This document shows positions 7,053-16,104 of a stretch of 27,795 nucleotides of DNA, one piece after another. The notes beneath the pieces were generated by a model. That model saw only the letters and a list, made by a program, of their open reading frames with translations. It was not told the DNA's origin and did not search any database. How positions within the stretch are numbered: position 1 is the first letter of the stretch; every line of letters begins with the position of its first letter. The stretch lies in assembly GCA_047615875.1 (NCBI GenBank), contig JBLHGU010000049.1, positions 1 through 27,795 of the forward strand, given 5' to 3'. The translations under genes were made by a program, and so were the position numbers. Origin of the DNA: JBLHGU01 sp047615875 (lineage in GTDB: Bacteria > Pseudomonadota > Gammaproteobacteria > Arenicellales > CAJQKF01).

Positions 7053-9131
7053 ATGACTAAATTGATGCCCAACAGAGACCCACGTTACGACATACTTTTC
7101 GAACCCGTTAAAATCGGTCCAGTAACTGCCCCCAACAGGTTTTACCAAGTCCCCCATTGCACCGGTTTAGGTTGGTTAAGACCTCGCATGGTAGCTGAGT
7201 TGCGTGGTATAAAAGCCGAGGGTGGCTGGGGTGTGGTATGTACAGAATATTGCTCTATTCATCCAACTTTTGATGACCTTCCCCACCCCTACGCCTCGCT
7301 TTGGGATAAGGGTGACATCAAGTCTCACCAATTGATGACCGACAAGGTTCATTCCCACGGTTCTCTGGCCGGTGTTGAATTGTGGGCAGGTGGCTCCCGA
7401 TCAGCCAACCTGTTTACCTACGAAACCGCGATGGATGTTTCGAGTAGACCGAATGCGGCCGGGGTGCCTTATCAAACCCGGGCCATGGATCGAGCTGATA
7501 TTAGAGAGCTTCGCCGCTGGCATAAGGCTGCCGCATTGCGAGCAAAAGCCGCCGGCTTTGACATCGTTTATGTTTATGCTACGCATGGTTACCTGCTTTC
7601 TCATTTCTTGTCCGGTCAGTCCAATCACCGAACTGATGAATATGGTGGTTCATTGGAAAACCGTGTTCGACTGGTTAGAGAACTCATAGAAGAAACTAAG
7701 GATGCTGTGGGTGATACCTGTGCAGTAGCCGTGCGTTTTTCTGCCAATGATCCAGCCAGTACTGACACAACTCCTGTGTTTGGCGAAAGAAAAGAAATGC
7801 TGGAAATGCTCGCAGAGTTGCCTGACCTGTGGGACATAAATATCAGCGACTACTCCCATGAAATGGGCGCATCCCGATTTGTAAAAGAAGCCACCCTGGA
7901 ACCACATATTTCCTGGGTAAAAAGTGTTACCAGTAAACCCGTAGTAAGTGTCGGCAGGTTTACTTCACCCGACACGATGTTGTCGCAGGTTAATAGAGGA
8001 ATTGTTGATTTTATTGGCGCGGCGCGACCATCCATAGCCGATCCATTCCTGCCATCGAAAATCGAACAGGGTCGAGTGGATGATATTCGTGAATGCATAG
8101 GTTGCAATATTTGCTATACCGGCGACAGTAAGGGCACGCCAATACGCTGCACGCAAAACCCAACTATCAGCGAGGAATGGCGACGTGGCTGGCATCCTGA
8201 AAAAATTGCTACGAAAGGATCAGAATCCGCTGTTTTGGTGGTGGGCGCAGGCCCGGCAGGACTGGAAGCCAGCAGGGCGTTGGGTTTACGAGGTTATAAG
8301 GTACTCCTGGCTGAAGCCAGTCGTGAACTGGGTGGCCGAGTAACACTCGAATCGAAACTTCCGGGACTAAGCGAATGGGCACGAGTGCGCGACTATCGGG
8401 TACAGCAAATCCAGTCCATGGCCAATGTGGATATATATCTGGAAAGTCCTTTATCCAGTGAGGACATATTGGAAATCGCAGCGGATCACGTAGCCATTGC
8501 AACTGGAGCACACTGGAGGAGAGATGGCATTGGTCAATTAATAGATGCGCCTATTCAGCCTTTTGTACCTGTCGATAAAATACTCACACCAGATGATATT
8601 TTGGCAGGACGTCTACCAAAGGGCCCAACTGTCATTTATGATGATGAGCATTATTATATGGCTAATATCATAGCCGAAAAGTTGCGCAGTGAAAACTTGC
8701 CTGTTTATCTTGTTACCCCAGAGGTTGTAGTTTCCAGTTGGGCGAGGTCAACTTCAGAACATAGTCGAATTCAAAGTCGACTAATGAACATGGGAGTCAC
8801 AATTATCACCTCCCATAAACTTGACTCATTTGATGGTCATGTTGCCCGCTTAATCTGTCAGCACACAGCAACTATTCACGAAATTCATGCCAACTTTGTG
8901 GTGACTGTGACCTCACGACAACCTAATGACAATTTGTATTTTGAATTACAACGTAAAATGGATAACAACATAAAAGGCGCACCACAATCGGTAACACGAA
9001 TTGGTGATTGCGAGGCACCATCCATTATTGCCGGGGCAGTTTTCTCCGGACATCGCTTCGCCCGAGAACTGGATACATCAGTCGATGTAGATAACAGAAT
9101 CAAGTACGACAGAGTGTTTTTCCAGGAATAG
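7053..9131 (+). CDS. Trimethylamine dehydrogenase-like iron-sulfur flavoprotein
   Basis: About 692 residues: an old-yellow-enzyme TIM barrel (1-~350), a 4Fe-4S site (CIGCNIC, Cys ~348, 351, 354 and 366) and a C-terminal pyridine-nucleotide-disulfide-reductase-type domain (GAGPAG at ~398). RFYQVPHC places a Cys (~36) where TMADH attaches FMN covalently. TEYC keeps the Tyr60 equivalent, YATH the Tyr/His active-site pair and VRFS the flavin Arg. EEWRRGWHPE after the cluster is typical of TMADH, dimethylamine and histamine dehydrogenases. The loops that carry Trp264/Asp267 and Trp355 in TMADH are shortened or changed (SDYSHEMGASRF; CYTGDSKGT), so trimethylamine is probably not the substrate; another N-methylated or secondary amine is likely. 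ATG 7053 is chosen over TTG 7044; ATG 7068 is also possible. No ETF genes lie nearby. Confidence 0.88.
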   Translation: MTKLMPNRDPRYDILFEPVKIGPVTAPNRFYQVPHCTGLGWLRPRMVAELRGIKAEGGWGVVCTEYCSIHPTFDDLPHPYASLWDKGDIKSHQLMTDKVHSHGSLAGVELWAGGSRSANLFTYETAMDVSSRPNAAGVPYQTRAMDRADIRELRRWHKAAALRAKAAGFDIVYVYATHGYLLSHFLSGQSNHRTDEYGGSLENRVRLVRELIEETKDAVGDTCAVAVRFSANDPASTDTTPVFGERKEMLEMLAELPDLWDINISDYSHEMGASRFVKEATLEPHISWVKSVTSKPVVSVGRFTSPDTMLSQVNRGIVDFIGAARPSIADPFLPSKIEQGRVDDIRECIGCNICYTGDSKGTPIRCTQNPTISEEWRRGWHPEKIATKGSESAVLVVGAGPAGLEASRALGLRGYKVLLAEASRELGGRVTLESKLPGLSEWARVRDYRVQQIQSMANVDIYLESPLSSEDILEIAADHVAIATGAHWRRDGIGQLIDAPIQPFVPVDKILTPDDILAGRLPKGPTVIYDDEHYYMANIIAEKLRSENLPVYLVTPEVVVSSWARSTSEHSRIQSRLMNMGVTIITSHKLDSFDGHVARLICQHTATIHEIHANFVVTVTSRQPNDNLYFELQRKMDNNIKGAPQSVTRIGDCEAPSIIAGAVFSGHRFARELDTSVDVDNRIKYDRVFFQE

Positions 9132-9326
9132 GCAAAAGCCGCAAAAAGCAGGATTTTTGTTCCAACAAGAGGTTTTAACCACCGCATTTTGCAATGCAGG
9201 CAATATTCTGTAAGTATTCGGTTACACGAACTATTAAATTTGGGAGGATAAGCAATGCTAACATTTCGATTCAAAGTACTTTTTGCTCTGGGGATGTTGA
9301 CGCTAGCCTGTAACGTTCAAGCTGCA

Positions 9327-10960
9327 CCGGTTTCCATCTCAGTGAACCCAGGAAGCTACAGCGGTAGCTGGTCAATACTGGGCAATACTGGCAATCTGTC
9401 CGGGCCAGCTTCGGTAACGCTGCAGACTGATGCCACTTATAACTTCGTAGTTGGTAGCAGTGCCACGGGTAAATTTCAATTCAGTATCGATTCAGCAGGC
9501 AACGTAAACTCGATAAACCCCGACGCCGCCACTGGCGGTAATGGGCAACTTTCTCTAAATAACGCTTCGATTACCGTCGATCCTGATGCCTATGGCGGCT
9601 CTTACTGGATTGAAGGATATAATCCAAACTCTCCTGGTCAACAAGTTTTTAGTTTAGTCACTGGGCTGGGGTATACACTAAGAGTTGGTAATGAAGGAGT
9701 GGGTAAATTTAGCTTCGACGTTGATGCCAACGGTTCGGTTTCTTCAAATGATCCCAGTGCTGCAACCGGTGGCCCTGGCCTGCTGACCTTCAACAATGTA
9801 TCTATATCCGTCAATCCAAATAATTTTACAGGCTCATATTGGATACTTGGGCTTAACCCAGGTCCCAGGTCCCAGGCCAACAGGAACCCAGGTAGTAACT
9901 CTGGTTCCAGGCGTTGGCTATTCGCTAAGAATTGGCAACAATCACAAAGGTCAGTTTCATTTCAACATCGACAGTAACGGGTTCGTCACCTCAGATAATA
10001 TTGCTGCGGCTATTGGTGGCCAAAACAGTCTTTCCTTTAACAATTCCAATATAAGTGTTGATCCTGCGGCGTTTGCAGGGTCTTACTGGGTGCTGGGTTT
10101 TGAGCCCGGACCCAGGCCGACAGGTCAACAAAACATTGTTCTGGTACCTGGTGTCGGTTATTCAATTCGAATCAGTAATAACAACAAGGGACAATTTCAC
10201 TTTAATATAGATGCTAGCGGTATGGTTAACTCGGAAAATGCTGATGCGGCAACGGGTGGTCAGAATATCTTGCAATTGCATAATACTCTGGTTGATATTG
10301 ACCCGGACGCCTTCGGTGGCTCCTTCTGGCTATTAGGTTTCGAACCCGGCCCTCGACCAACGGGTTATCAAAGTTTTACCCTGGTACCAGGTGTCGGCTA
10401 CTCGGTTAGGGTAAGTAATAATAGTAAAGGTCAGTTTCATTTTAGAGTCGACGGTAGCGGATTTGTTACTTCCTTGAATATTGCTGCGGCCAGTGGTAGT
10501 CAGGGTCTGCTTAAATTCAATAACACTCCGTTCACCATCGACCCTGACCAGTTCATTGGTTCTTACTGGTTACTCGGCTTTGAAGCGGGCATACCTCCAA
10601 CAGGCTTACTAAACACTATATTGGTGCCCGGGGTTGGCTATTCCATTCGGGTAGGCAATGAAAGTATAGGACAATTTCACTTTAGACTGGATGCCACTGG
10701 TGGAGCGACTGCTGAAAATATCACGGCGGCTGTAGGATCGGCAAACTTGCTTACATTCAATAACACACCGATATCTATCGATCCAAACTCCTACTCCAGC
10801 ACGTATACCGTAAGAGGACATAATTATCTCGGCGGAACCAGCACCTTTACTCTAGTGCCGGGTGTAAGCTACAACTTGAATATTGGTCATAACACACAAA
10901 ACAGCTTTTCCGTAGCTGAACCCTGTGCCGTTAATCCCGCACAAGTACTGGTTGGTGGTT
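9327..10960 (+). repeat. Seven tandem ~80-residue (~240-bp) protein repeats
   Basis: Each unit reads roughly: [IV]-[ST]-[IV]-[DN]-P-x-x-[YF]-x-G-S-[YFW]-W-x-x-G, then P-T-G, LVPGVGYS[IL]R[IV], a GxF.F(D/N)[IV]D strand, and AAxGG...LxxNN before the next unit. Units 3-6 are closest to one another (EPGPRPTG, VPGVGYS, KGQFHF). Units 1, 2 and 7 are more diverged and lack the GPRPTG loop. The periodicity suggests stacked beta-sheet domains. I do not recognise a named domain. Confidence 0.85.
9857..9877 (+). repeat. 7-bp tandem repeat that causes the frameshift
   Basis: CCCAGGT occurs at 9857-9863 and 9864-9870, followed by a third partial copy CCCAGGC at 9871-9877. The other units of the gene encode GPRPTG here with only two copies' worth of sequence. 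One unit is therefore extra and shifts the frame by +1. Confidence 0.9.
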
Positions 10961-11685
10961 ACGAGTTTCAACTTTCCTGTGGATCACTTGATGCAGATAA
11001 CGATGGCGTTCCTGACGATACCGATAATTGTTCCCACGTGGCAAACCCTGATCAGATAGATCAGGATCTAGATGGTATTGGTAATGCCTGTGATAGTGAT
11101 CTGGATGGCGATGGTTTTATTAACAACACAGACAATTGCCCGGATATATCTAATCAGAACCAGGCCGATCTGGATGGCGATGGAATTGGTGATGCTTGCG
11201 ATACAGACACAGACGGTGATAGCGTTCCGGATGGTTCAGACAACTGCCCACTCATTCAGAATACAGATCAATCGGATAATGACAGTGATCTACTCGGCGA
11301 TGCCTGCGATAGTGATGATGATAACGACACTGTGGAAGATAGCGTTGACAACTGTCCACTACATAGCAACATCGATCAGTCAGACTTCAACAATAACGGC
11401 GAAGGCGATGTATGTGATGGTGACGGTGTCACCAATGAACTGGACCTTTGTGCATTGTCATCACAACTGGAAGTGGTTAACAGCGATGGTTGCACTGGCA
11501 CCCAGCACATTGCATATTCATGCCAGGCAGAAAATTTTGTTCAACATGGTCAGTATGTCAGCTGCGTAGCTCATGCAGCAAATTTAGCCGTGGATCAAGG
11601 CTTGATTGGGTCAAAAGAGAAATCCAGGTTCATCAAAGAGGCTGCTAAATCGAAATAGAATTCAAAGCCAATCAATCCTGGTAAT

Positions 11686-11724
11686 CAGTCGGACTGGGAA
11701 CCATCTGCTTCCTATGTCCGATTG
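11686..11724. terminator. Hairpin between convergent genes
   Basis: CAGTCGGAC (11686-11694) pairs with GTCCGATTG (11716-11724) with one G-T wobble, and GGAA/TTCC pair inside it. It sits between the stop of the repeat protein and the stop of the convergent amidohydrolase gene. There is no T-run on either strand, so a Rho-independent terminator is uncertain; it may act as a 3'-end protection hairpin for both transcripts. Confidence 0.45.
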
Positions 11725-11741
11725 TCTAGACGCATTAACTA

Positions 11742-13364
11742 CTAACCGCGATAAACCTCTTGACCATTGATCATGGTCAATCGAACATTGGTTTCAAGTA
11801 AGGACTGCGGTCCTTCGGCCAACACATCACGATCAAGAACTACAAGGTCGGCCGCCATGCCGACTTTGAGCGTGCCAACAATGTGATCCAGCCAGGCGGC
11901 CCAGGCCGACTCTCTGGTGCCGGCCATGATTGAATCCTCCAATGTTAAAGCCCAATCAGGTCGGAGGGCTGGAATATGGTGTTTGGTTGGTGACTTCCGG
12001 GTCGATGCCAGATACATATTGATCAACGGAAGATAGGGCGCGGTTGGTGTGTCGGTGCCAAATGCCAGAGTAGACCCGGCAGCACGGTATAACGGCCACG
12101 CCCAGCCTTGATTGGCTCGTTCTGGTCCAATCATCTTCTGCCAGTTTTGCAGAAATTCTGGATCTACATGCAAAGGCTGCATTGATGCGGTGATGCCCAA
12201 CTGGCCCATACGATCAATATCTTCCTGGCGGGCATATTCCAGATGTTCGATACGATGGCGTCTGCCGAAACTGTTATTTAATTGCTGAGCCCGGGCAATT
12301 GAATCGACAGCCAGGTGTATGGCTTCATCTCCGATAGCATGTATGGCTACTTGTAAACCCAACTCGTCGGCCGCGGCCACCACCGGATTTAAGGCCTCTG
12401 CACCCCATATAGGTCCCGAAGATTCCCCATTGGTGTAAGGTTTGCTGAGGGCTGCGGTACAGTTATCGATGGTGCCATCAGATATTATTTTTATACCGCA
12501 TACGCGCAACAGGTCACCGCTGTATTCTCTAGCAAGCTCAGCCGCTCGATGAACCAATGCGAGTTCCTCATCAGCATTACCTGTTCGCCAGATAATCATG
12601 TGGGCAACTATTCGAACCTTCAGCAAACCTGCATCACGGGCTCTCGCCATCGCCTGAAGTACCGGCTCCTCCAGAGCCATTTCAACCACGCTGGTAATTC
12701 CAGCTCGTGAGAAAGCGTTCAATGCGGTGTTAAGGTGTTGATCGAGCACCTCATCATCCAGTTTGCCCAAGAGGCTCCAGACATGCTCAACACTGGCATT
12801 TTCCAGCAGATAACCGGTAGCCTTACCTGTATCTGAATCTCTAACGATACGTCCACCGATGGGATCCGGGGTTGTATTATCGATACCCATCTCCTCCAAC
12901 GCGGCGGTATTTACCCAGGACGAGTGATAGTCGAAAGCCTCAAGATAGACGGGTCTATCAGACACAATGTCATCCAGCATCTGCCGAGTTGGCGCCGCGT
13001 CAGGTATGTCACTGTGTACCCAGCTGGTACCCAGTACGCGAGGCTCGTCAGGATTTACATCTGCCCAGGCTTGCACTCTTCGTAGGATCTCATGCAGACT
13101 TCCGGCTCCCTGCAATTGAGCTTTCAACATCGCCGCACCTGTCATGGCGACGTGCACATGGCCATCAACAAAACCAGGCACAACCAGACCGCCTTGCAGA
13201 TCTATTTGCTCAACAGACTCGTCTGACAAGTCCGGCAGATTGGATAAATCACCTACATAATCTATCTTGCTACCACGAATAATAATCGCCTCAGCCCAGG
13301 GGTTATCAGCATCAGCGGTAAACAGACGACCGCCTGTTATAAGGGTAATCTGAGGATTATTCAT
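11742..13364 (-). CDS. Amidohydrolase family 3 metal-dependent hydrolase (YtcJ-like)
   Basis: About 540 residues. GGLVVPGFVDGHVHV (His ~69 and ~71) is the metal-binding H-x-H of the amidohydrolase superfamily. The later order KIISDGTIDN, AIHAIGDEAI, RRHRIEHLEY, MQPLH and FGTDTPTAPYLPLINMY is that of amidohydrolase family 3 (PF07969), which includes YtcJ and the N-substituted formamide deformylase type. It hydrolyses a C-N bond in an amide, imine or formamide; substrate unknown. ATG at 13364 (MNNPQITLITGG) is chosen because family members start just before the first strand; the frame is open upstream to 13547 but those 61 residues resemble nothing in the family. No signal peptide is seen with the short start. 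It is a single gene, convergent with the repeat-protein gene. Confidence 0.88.
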   Translation of the reverse strand: MNNPQITLITGGRLFTADADNPWAEAIIIRGSKIDYVGDLSNLPDLSDESVEQIDLQGGLVVPGFVDGHVHVAMTGAAMLKAQLQGAGSLHEILRRVQAWADVNPDEPRVLGTSWVHSDIPDAAPTRQMLDDIVSDRPVYLEAFDYHSSWVNTAALEEMGIDNTTPDPIGGRIVRDSDTGKATGYLLENASVEHVWSLLGKLDDEVLDQHLNTALNAFSRAGITSVVEMALEEPVLQAMARARDAGLLKVRIVAHMIIWRTGNADEELALVHRAAELAREYSGDLLRVCGIKIISDGTIDNCTAALSKPYTNGESSGPIWGAEALNPVVAAADELGLQVAIHAIGDEAIHLAVDSIARAQQLNNSFGRRHRIEHLEYARQEDIDRMGQLGITASMQPLHVDPEFLQNWQKMIGPERANQGWAWPLYRAAGSTLAFGTDTPTAPYLPLINMYLASTRKSPTKHHIPALRPDWALTLEDSIMAGTRESAWAAWLDHIVGTLKVGMAADLVVLDRDVLAEGPQSLLETNVRLTMINGQEVYRG

Positions 13365-13625
13365 ATCGGCAAATCGACCAAAAAAGGGAAAAAACGTTGG
13401 CAAAGGATCAAGCTCTATCCGATTAATATTACTCGAAATAATAAAATGATTTATATCGTCCGGATGTTTCAGGCTAACGTCAAAAGCGGTAACATGCTGT
13501 ATCGACGGACAAAGAGACCGCCGAAATAGTTTCCAATACAATCTCATATAATATTATTATTGTTTGTATTCAATTACTTGATATACCGCACAATCTCGTA
13601 ACGTCCTACGAAGTCTACATAAATA

Positions 13626-13645
13626 GGGGGACTTTATGGGGGACT
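13626..13645 (+). repeat. Short direct repeats upstream of integrase remnant
   Basis: GGGGGACT occurs twice, at 13626-13633 and 13638-13645, twelve bases apart and 21 bases before the integrase ATG. Similar GGGGGACT sequences often precede P4-type integrase genes, where they may be arm-type binding sites. No core attachment site or tRNA end is recognisable. Confidence 0.4.
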
Positions 13646-13665
13646 GATTGTTAATAGGTAATACG

Positions 13666-14227
13666 ATGGCAATTCAAAAACTTACCGCATTAAAGATTAA
13701 ATCTCTAACTGCCGGAAAACACGAACATTTCTTCTCTATCCCTCCAGTTTCTTATACTGACAGCAACCCGCACCAACGAGTTTTTAAAAGCAGAGTGGGC
13801 AGAAATCAACAGAAAAGAGAAGTGCTGGACAATCCCAGCTATCAGACTGAAGACAAGAATTGAACATAAAGTTCCGCTATCTGATGCTGTGATCCACATT
13901 CTAGATAATGTACCGAAACTTCAAGGCAATGCATTCGTCTTCCCTGGCATGAAGAAAGGGTGCCCACTTTCAAATATGGCATTGCTTGGGGTAATAGGAA
14001 AAATGGGCTTTGATAAAGGTGGAAGTCGAGAACCGTTTGTTCCCCACGGATTTAGACCAAGCTTTCGTGATTGGGCAGATGAGACCACTAATTACCCTAG
14101 AGATGTGGCAGAAATGGCATTGGCTCATGCCATACCAAACAAGGTTGAAGCTGCCTATAGGCGCGGGGACTTATTCGAGAAGCGCCGTTTGATGATACAG
14201 GACTGGTCAGAATTCGTCTGTAAGTAG
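13666..14227 (+). pseudogene. P4-type tyrosine recombinase (integrase) with a large internal deletion
   Basis: The N-terminus MAIQKLTALKIKSL at 13666 is the standard start of P4-like integrases (~400 residues). After ~25 codons the frame changes, and from about 13751 the sequence reads as the C-terminal catalytic domain: LILTATRTNEF (first catalytic Arg), WTIPAIRLKTRIEHKVPLS, HGFRPSFRDWADE (His/Arg box) and AHAIPNKVEAAYRRGDLF (tyrosine region). Roughly the middle half of the gene is missing and the join is out of frame, so it cannot make an active enzyme. It marks an old island insertion on the left edge of the accessory region. Confidence 0.85.
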
Positions 14228-14603
14228 CTGTAATAGCTTCCTAGATCATTACAAATTTACCCTATTCAATAATCAGTACACGTAACACTTTCTCTACTGT
14301 TTCTGGTGTTTAGGGAGGAAATTTCAGGTTCAATGGGTAGCTAAGTCCATATTAGCCCGAAAATTAAACAATCCATTAATGACAGATAGGGGGTGGGATC
14401 CCAAAAAGCCCACCCTTCCGAATTAGCCTAGATGCCAGAAAGTCAAATTCCTTATAGATTTTCAACTCCTTACAATAAGTGATATTTCTATTATATTTTT
14501 TGTAAAAAATTCTTTTTAGAAAAACCAAACAACCACCCTCTTCTGCATCAATTACCGTTTCTTTTATGTCAAGTTGGGGCAAGTGGATCAAAATAGGGGC
14601 CGT
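14228..14603. other. Gene-free stretch after the integrase remnant
   Basis: About 376 bases with no convincing gene. A 77-codon minus-strand open frame (14376-14609) has no family resemblance, ends in low-complexity Lys/Ile-rich sequence and has no ribosome site. The stretch is AT-rich and is probably decayed island DNA. Confidence 0.5.
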
Positions 14604-14791
14604 AGACAAAGCGCCTGTAGTCTATATTGTGGCGTCAAGGACGTAAGTGGTCAATTGGCAGGAGAAAATAGCCAGATTTCCAGAGCCCGAGGATAAATCG
14701 AGTCGAATGCATTAACTTCTCGGTTGCAAACAGACTGTTCATTCCCCCTCGTCTTCCATTAACATACGCTTTATACCTCCTATAGGTCGAC
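14604..14791 (+). repeat. Solo terminal sequence of an IS91-like element, copy 1
   Basis: Bases 14652-14761 match 20119-20228 at 109 of 110 positions by eye. A diverged, inverted third copy lies at 18575-18789, directly 3' of an IS91-type transposase C-terminus, which identifies the family. The repeat ends near CGCTTTATACCTCCTATA at ~14791, a boundary shared with copy 2. Upstream of 14652 the resemblance to copies 2 and 3 is weak. No transposase coding sequence precedes this copy. Confidence 0.75.
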
Positions 14792-14979
14792 AGGTAGCGA
14801 ATCACAATGAGGCTTGGCCCCATGACGACTATCGAGCCTTACATAGCCGGATATATGTCCAATTGTTCATCGTGGCTCCTGTTCTGTTACACCATTTCCA
14901 GGTATTCAGTATCGAGAGCGAATTTATCTACAGCCACAGGATGAGATCTGTTCTGCACGTCATTACCGTTGCAACAACG

Positions 14980-16104
14980 TTATACCGTCACCAATTGCTC
15001 TTTCCTGGCCAAATTCAACGCCATTTGTATCGCCGGTGCCATGTCTATATAAACATAGTTAGCCAATCGGCCGCCAAATATATAACGACTGCCCAATTGC
15101 CTGGTTAGTTCTACATACCGCTTATAACATTTGCGATTAGCTTCTGTCGGCACCGGGTAAAAGGCTTCGCCTGTGTCCGCAAGTTCCGCCGGATATTCAT
15201 AGGTTGTATAACTGTGTTTGATATTGCGCGTGGCGTTCAGGTTAAAGTGCTTGTGCTCAACTATTCGTGTATACGGAATCTCCGGGTCATTGTAGTTGAC
15301 CACACTCCTGCCCTGTACATCGGGGCGTTCATGGCGAGACAGCTCGAAGCGTAGTGAACGCCATTCCAACACGCCTTCTGCATAGTTAAAAAACCGATCA
15401 ATCTCCCCGGTATATACAACCGTATTGGCACTGTTATCCCAGTGTGTGCGGTCGGCAAAATAGTCAACATCCAAACGTATGTCGATACCATCAAGCAGCT
15501 TATTGAATAGCGCGGTATAACCTTGTTCTGGAATCCCTTGATACTTGTCAAAATAGTAGTTGTCGTCTGCAGTTTTGCGAATCGGGAGACGTTTGATAAT
15601 TGATGCATCCAGTTCCGATGGGGCTTTATTCCAATGTTTTTTGGTGTAGCCTCGAATTAATTTCTCATATAAGTTGGGGCCAACCTGTGCCAGGCACCAC
15701 TGCTCAAGATTGGAACCATCGGTATTGCGATAGGGTGCCCGATCATCTTCCAGTCGTTCTGACAAACCTGAAACATCATCTATTCCGTACGCCTGCTGCA
15801 TTGTTTTCAGGTTTATAGGAAAACTGTACTGTATTCCCTTGTTTGATACACATCCGGTATGTTTGTAATCGTTAAAGTCGACAAAACGTCTGACATAGTC
15901 CCACACCTCATCACTGCTGGTATGAAATATGTGTGGGCCGTACACATGTATATCGATGCCATCACGATTTTCGGTAAAGCAGTTACCACCAATGTGGTTT
16001 CGTTTTTCTATAACCAGACAGGATCTGCCGATTTTGTTCATTTCGCAGGCAAATACTGAACCAAATAGCCCGGCACCCACAATTAGATAATCAACTTTAC
16101 TCAC
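14980..16104 (-). CDS. glf: UDP-galactopyranose mutase
   Basis: A 374-residue flavoenzyme that interconverts UDP-galactopyranose and UDP-galactofuranose, giving the donor for galactofuranose-containing glycans. Diagnostic features: dinucleotide-binding VGAGLFG near residue 10, GGNCFTENRDGIDIHVYGPH, IFHTSSDEVW, RGYTKKHWN, the active-site Arg at ~280 in YTRIVEHKHF, and C-terminal GGRLANYVYIDM. Length is normal for the family. The GTG start at 16104 overlaps the stop of the upstream glycosyltransferase by 8 bp, so it is the third gene of a minus-strand operon with two glycosyltransferase genes. It appears intact, unlike both of them. Flanking IS91-like ends suggest lateral acquisition. Confidence 0.96.
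   Translation of the reverse strand: MSKVDYLIVGAGLFGSVFACEMNKIGRSCLVIEKRNHIGGNCFTENRDGIDIHVYGPHIFHTSSDEVWDYVRRFVDFNDYKHTGCVSNKGIQYSFPINLKTMQQAYGIDDVSGLSERLEDDRAPYRNTDGSNLEQWCLAQVGPNLYEKLIRGYTKKHWNKAPSELDASIIKRLPIRKTADDNYYFDKYQGIPEQGYTALFNKLLDGIDIRLDVDYFADRTHWDNSANTVVYTGEIDRFFNYAEGVLEWRSLRFELSRHERPDVQGRSVVNYNDPEIPYTRIVEHKHFNLNATRNIKHSYTTYEYPAELADTGEAFYPVPTEANRKCYKRYVELTRQLGSRYIFGGRLANYVYIDMAPAIQMALNLARKEQLVTV

Larger units (their letters stand above)
9255..11658 (+). pseudogene. Secreted repeat protein with TSP3 calcium-binding region, frameshifted
   Basis: The gene opens after a strong GGGAGGA site (9242-9248). A signal peptide (LFALGMLTLACNVQA, cleaved before APVSIS) leads into ~80-residue repeats. 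Within repeat 3, at 9857-9876, an extra 7-bp unit shifts the frame: the first reading frame ends at 9977, and the rest continues in another frame to 11658. Removing one unit restores a single 798-residue protein. After seven repeats come about five thrombospondin-type-3 calcium-binding repeats (DxDxDGxxDxxDNC pattern, ~10990-11440). The C-terminal region has the motif HGQYVSCVAHAANLAVDQG and an EKSRFIKEAAKSK end, which I recall from many marine bacterial exported proteins. Expected location is the cell surface or medium. Repeat function is unknown. As sequenced it gives a truncated ~240-residue product, unless the event is phase-variable or an assembly error. Confidence 0.82.

Noticed and set aside
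9327..10960. CRISPR-like array from regular ~240-bp spacing
   Set aside because: The repeats are in-frame protein repeats with coding-type divergence, far longer than CRISPR units.
11072..11569. 165-codon open frame inside the TSP3 region
   Set aside because: It is the +1 frame of a repetitive Asp/Asn-rich calcium-binding sequence; Met/Thr/Ile-rich with no structure of its own.
13365..13547. 61-residue N-terminal extension of the amidohydrolase
   Set aside because: The family begins close to MNNPQITLITGG; the extension has no signal peptide and no recognisable content.
14376..14609. 77-codon minus-strand open frame
   Set aside because: AT-rich, no family resemblance, no ribosome site; lies in decayed island DNA.
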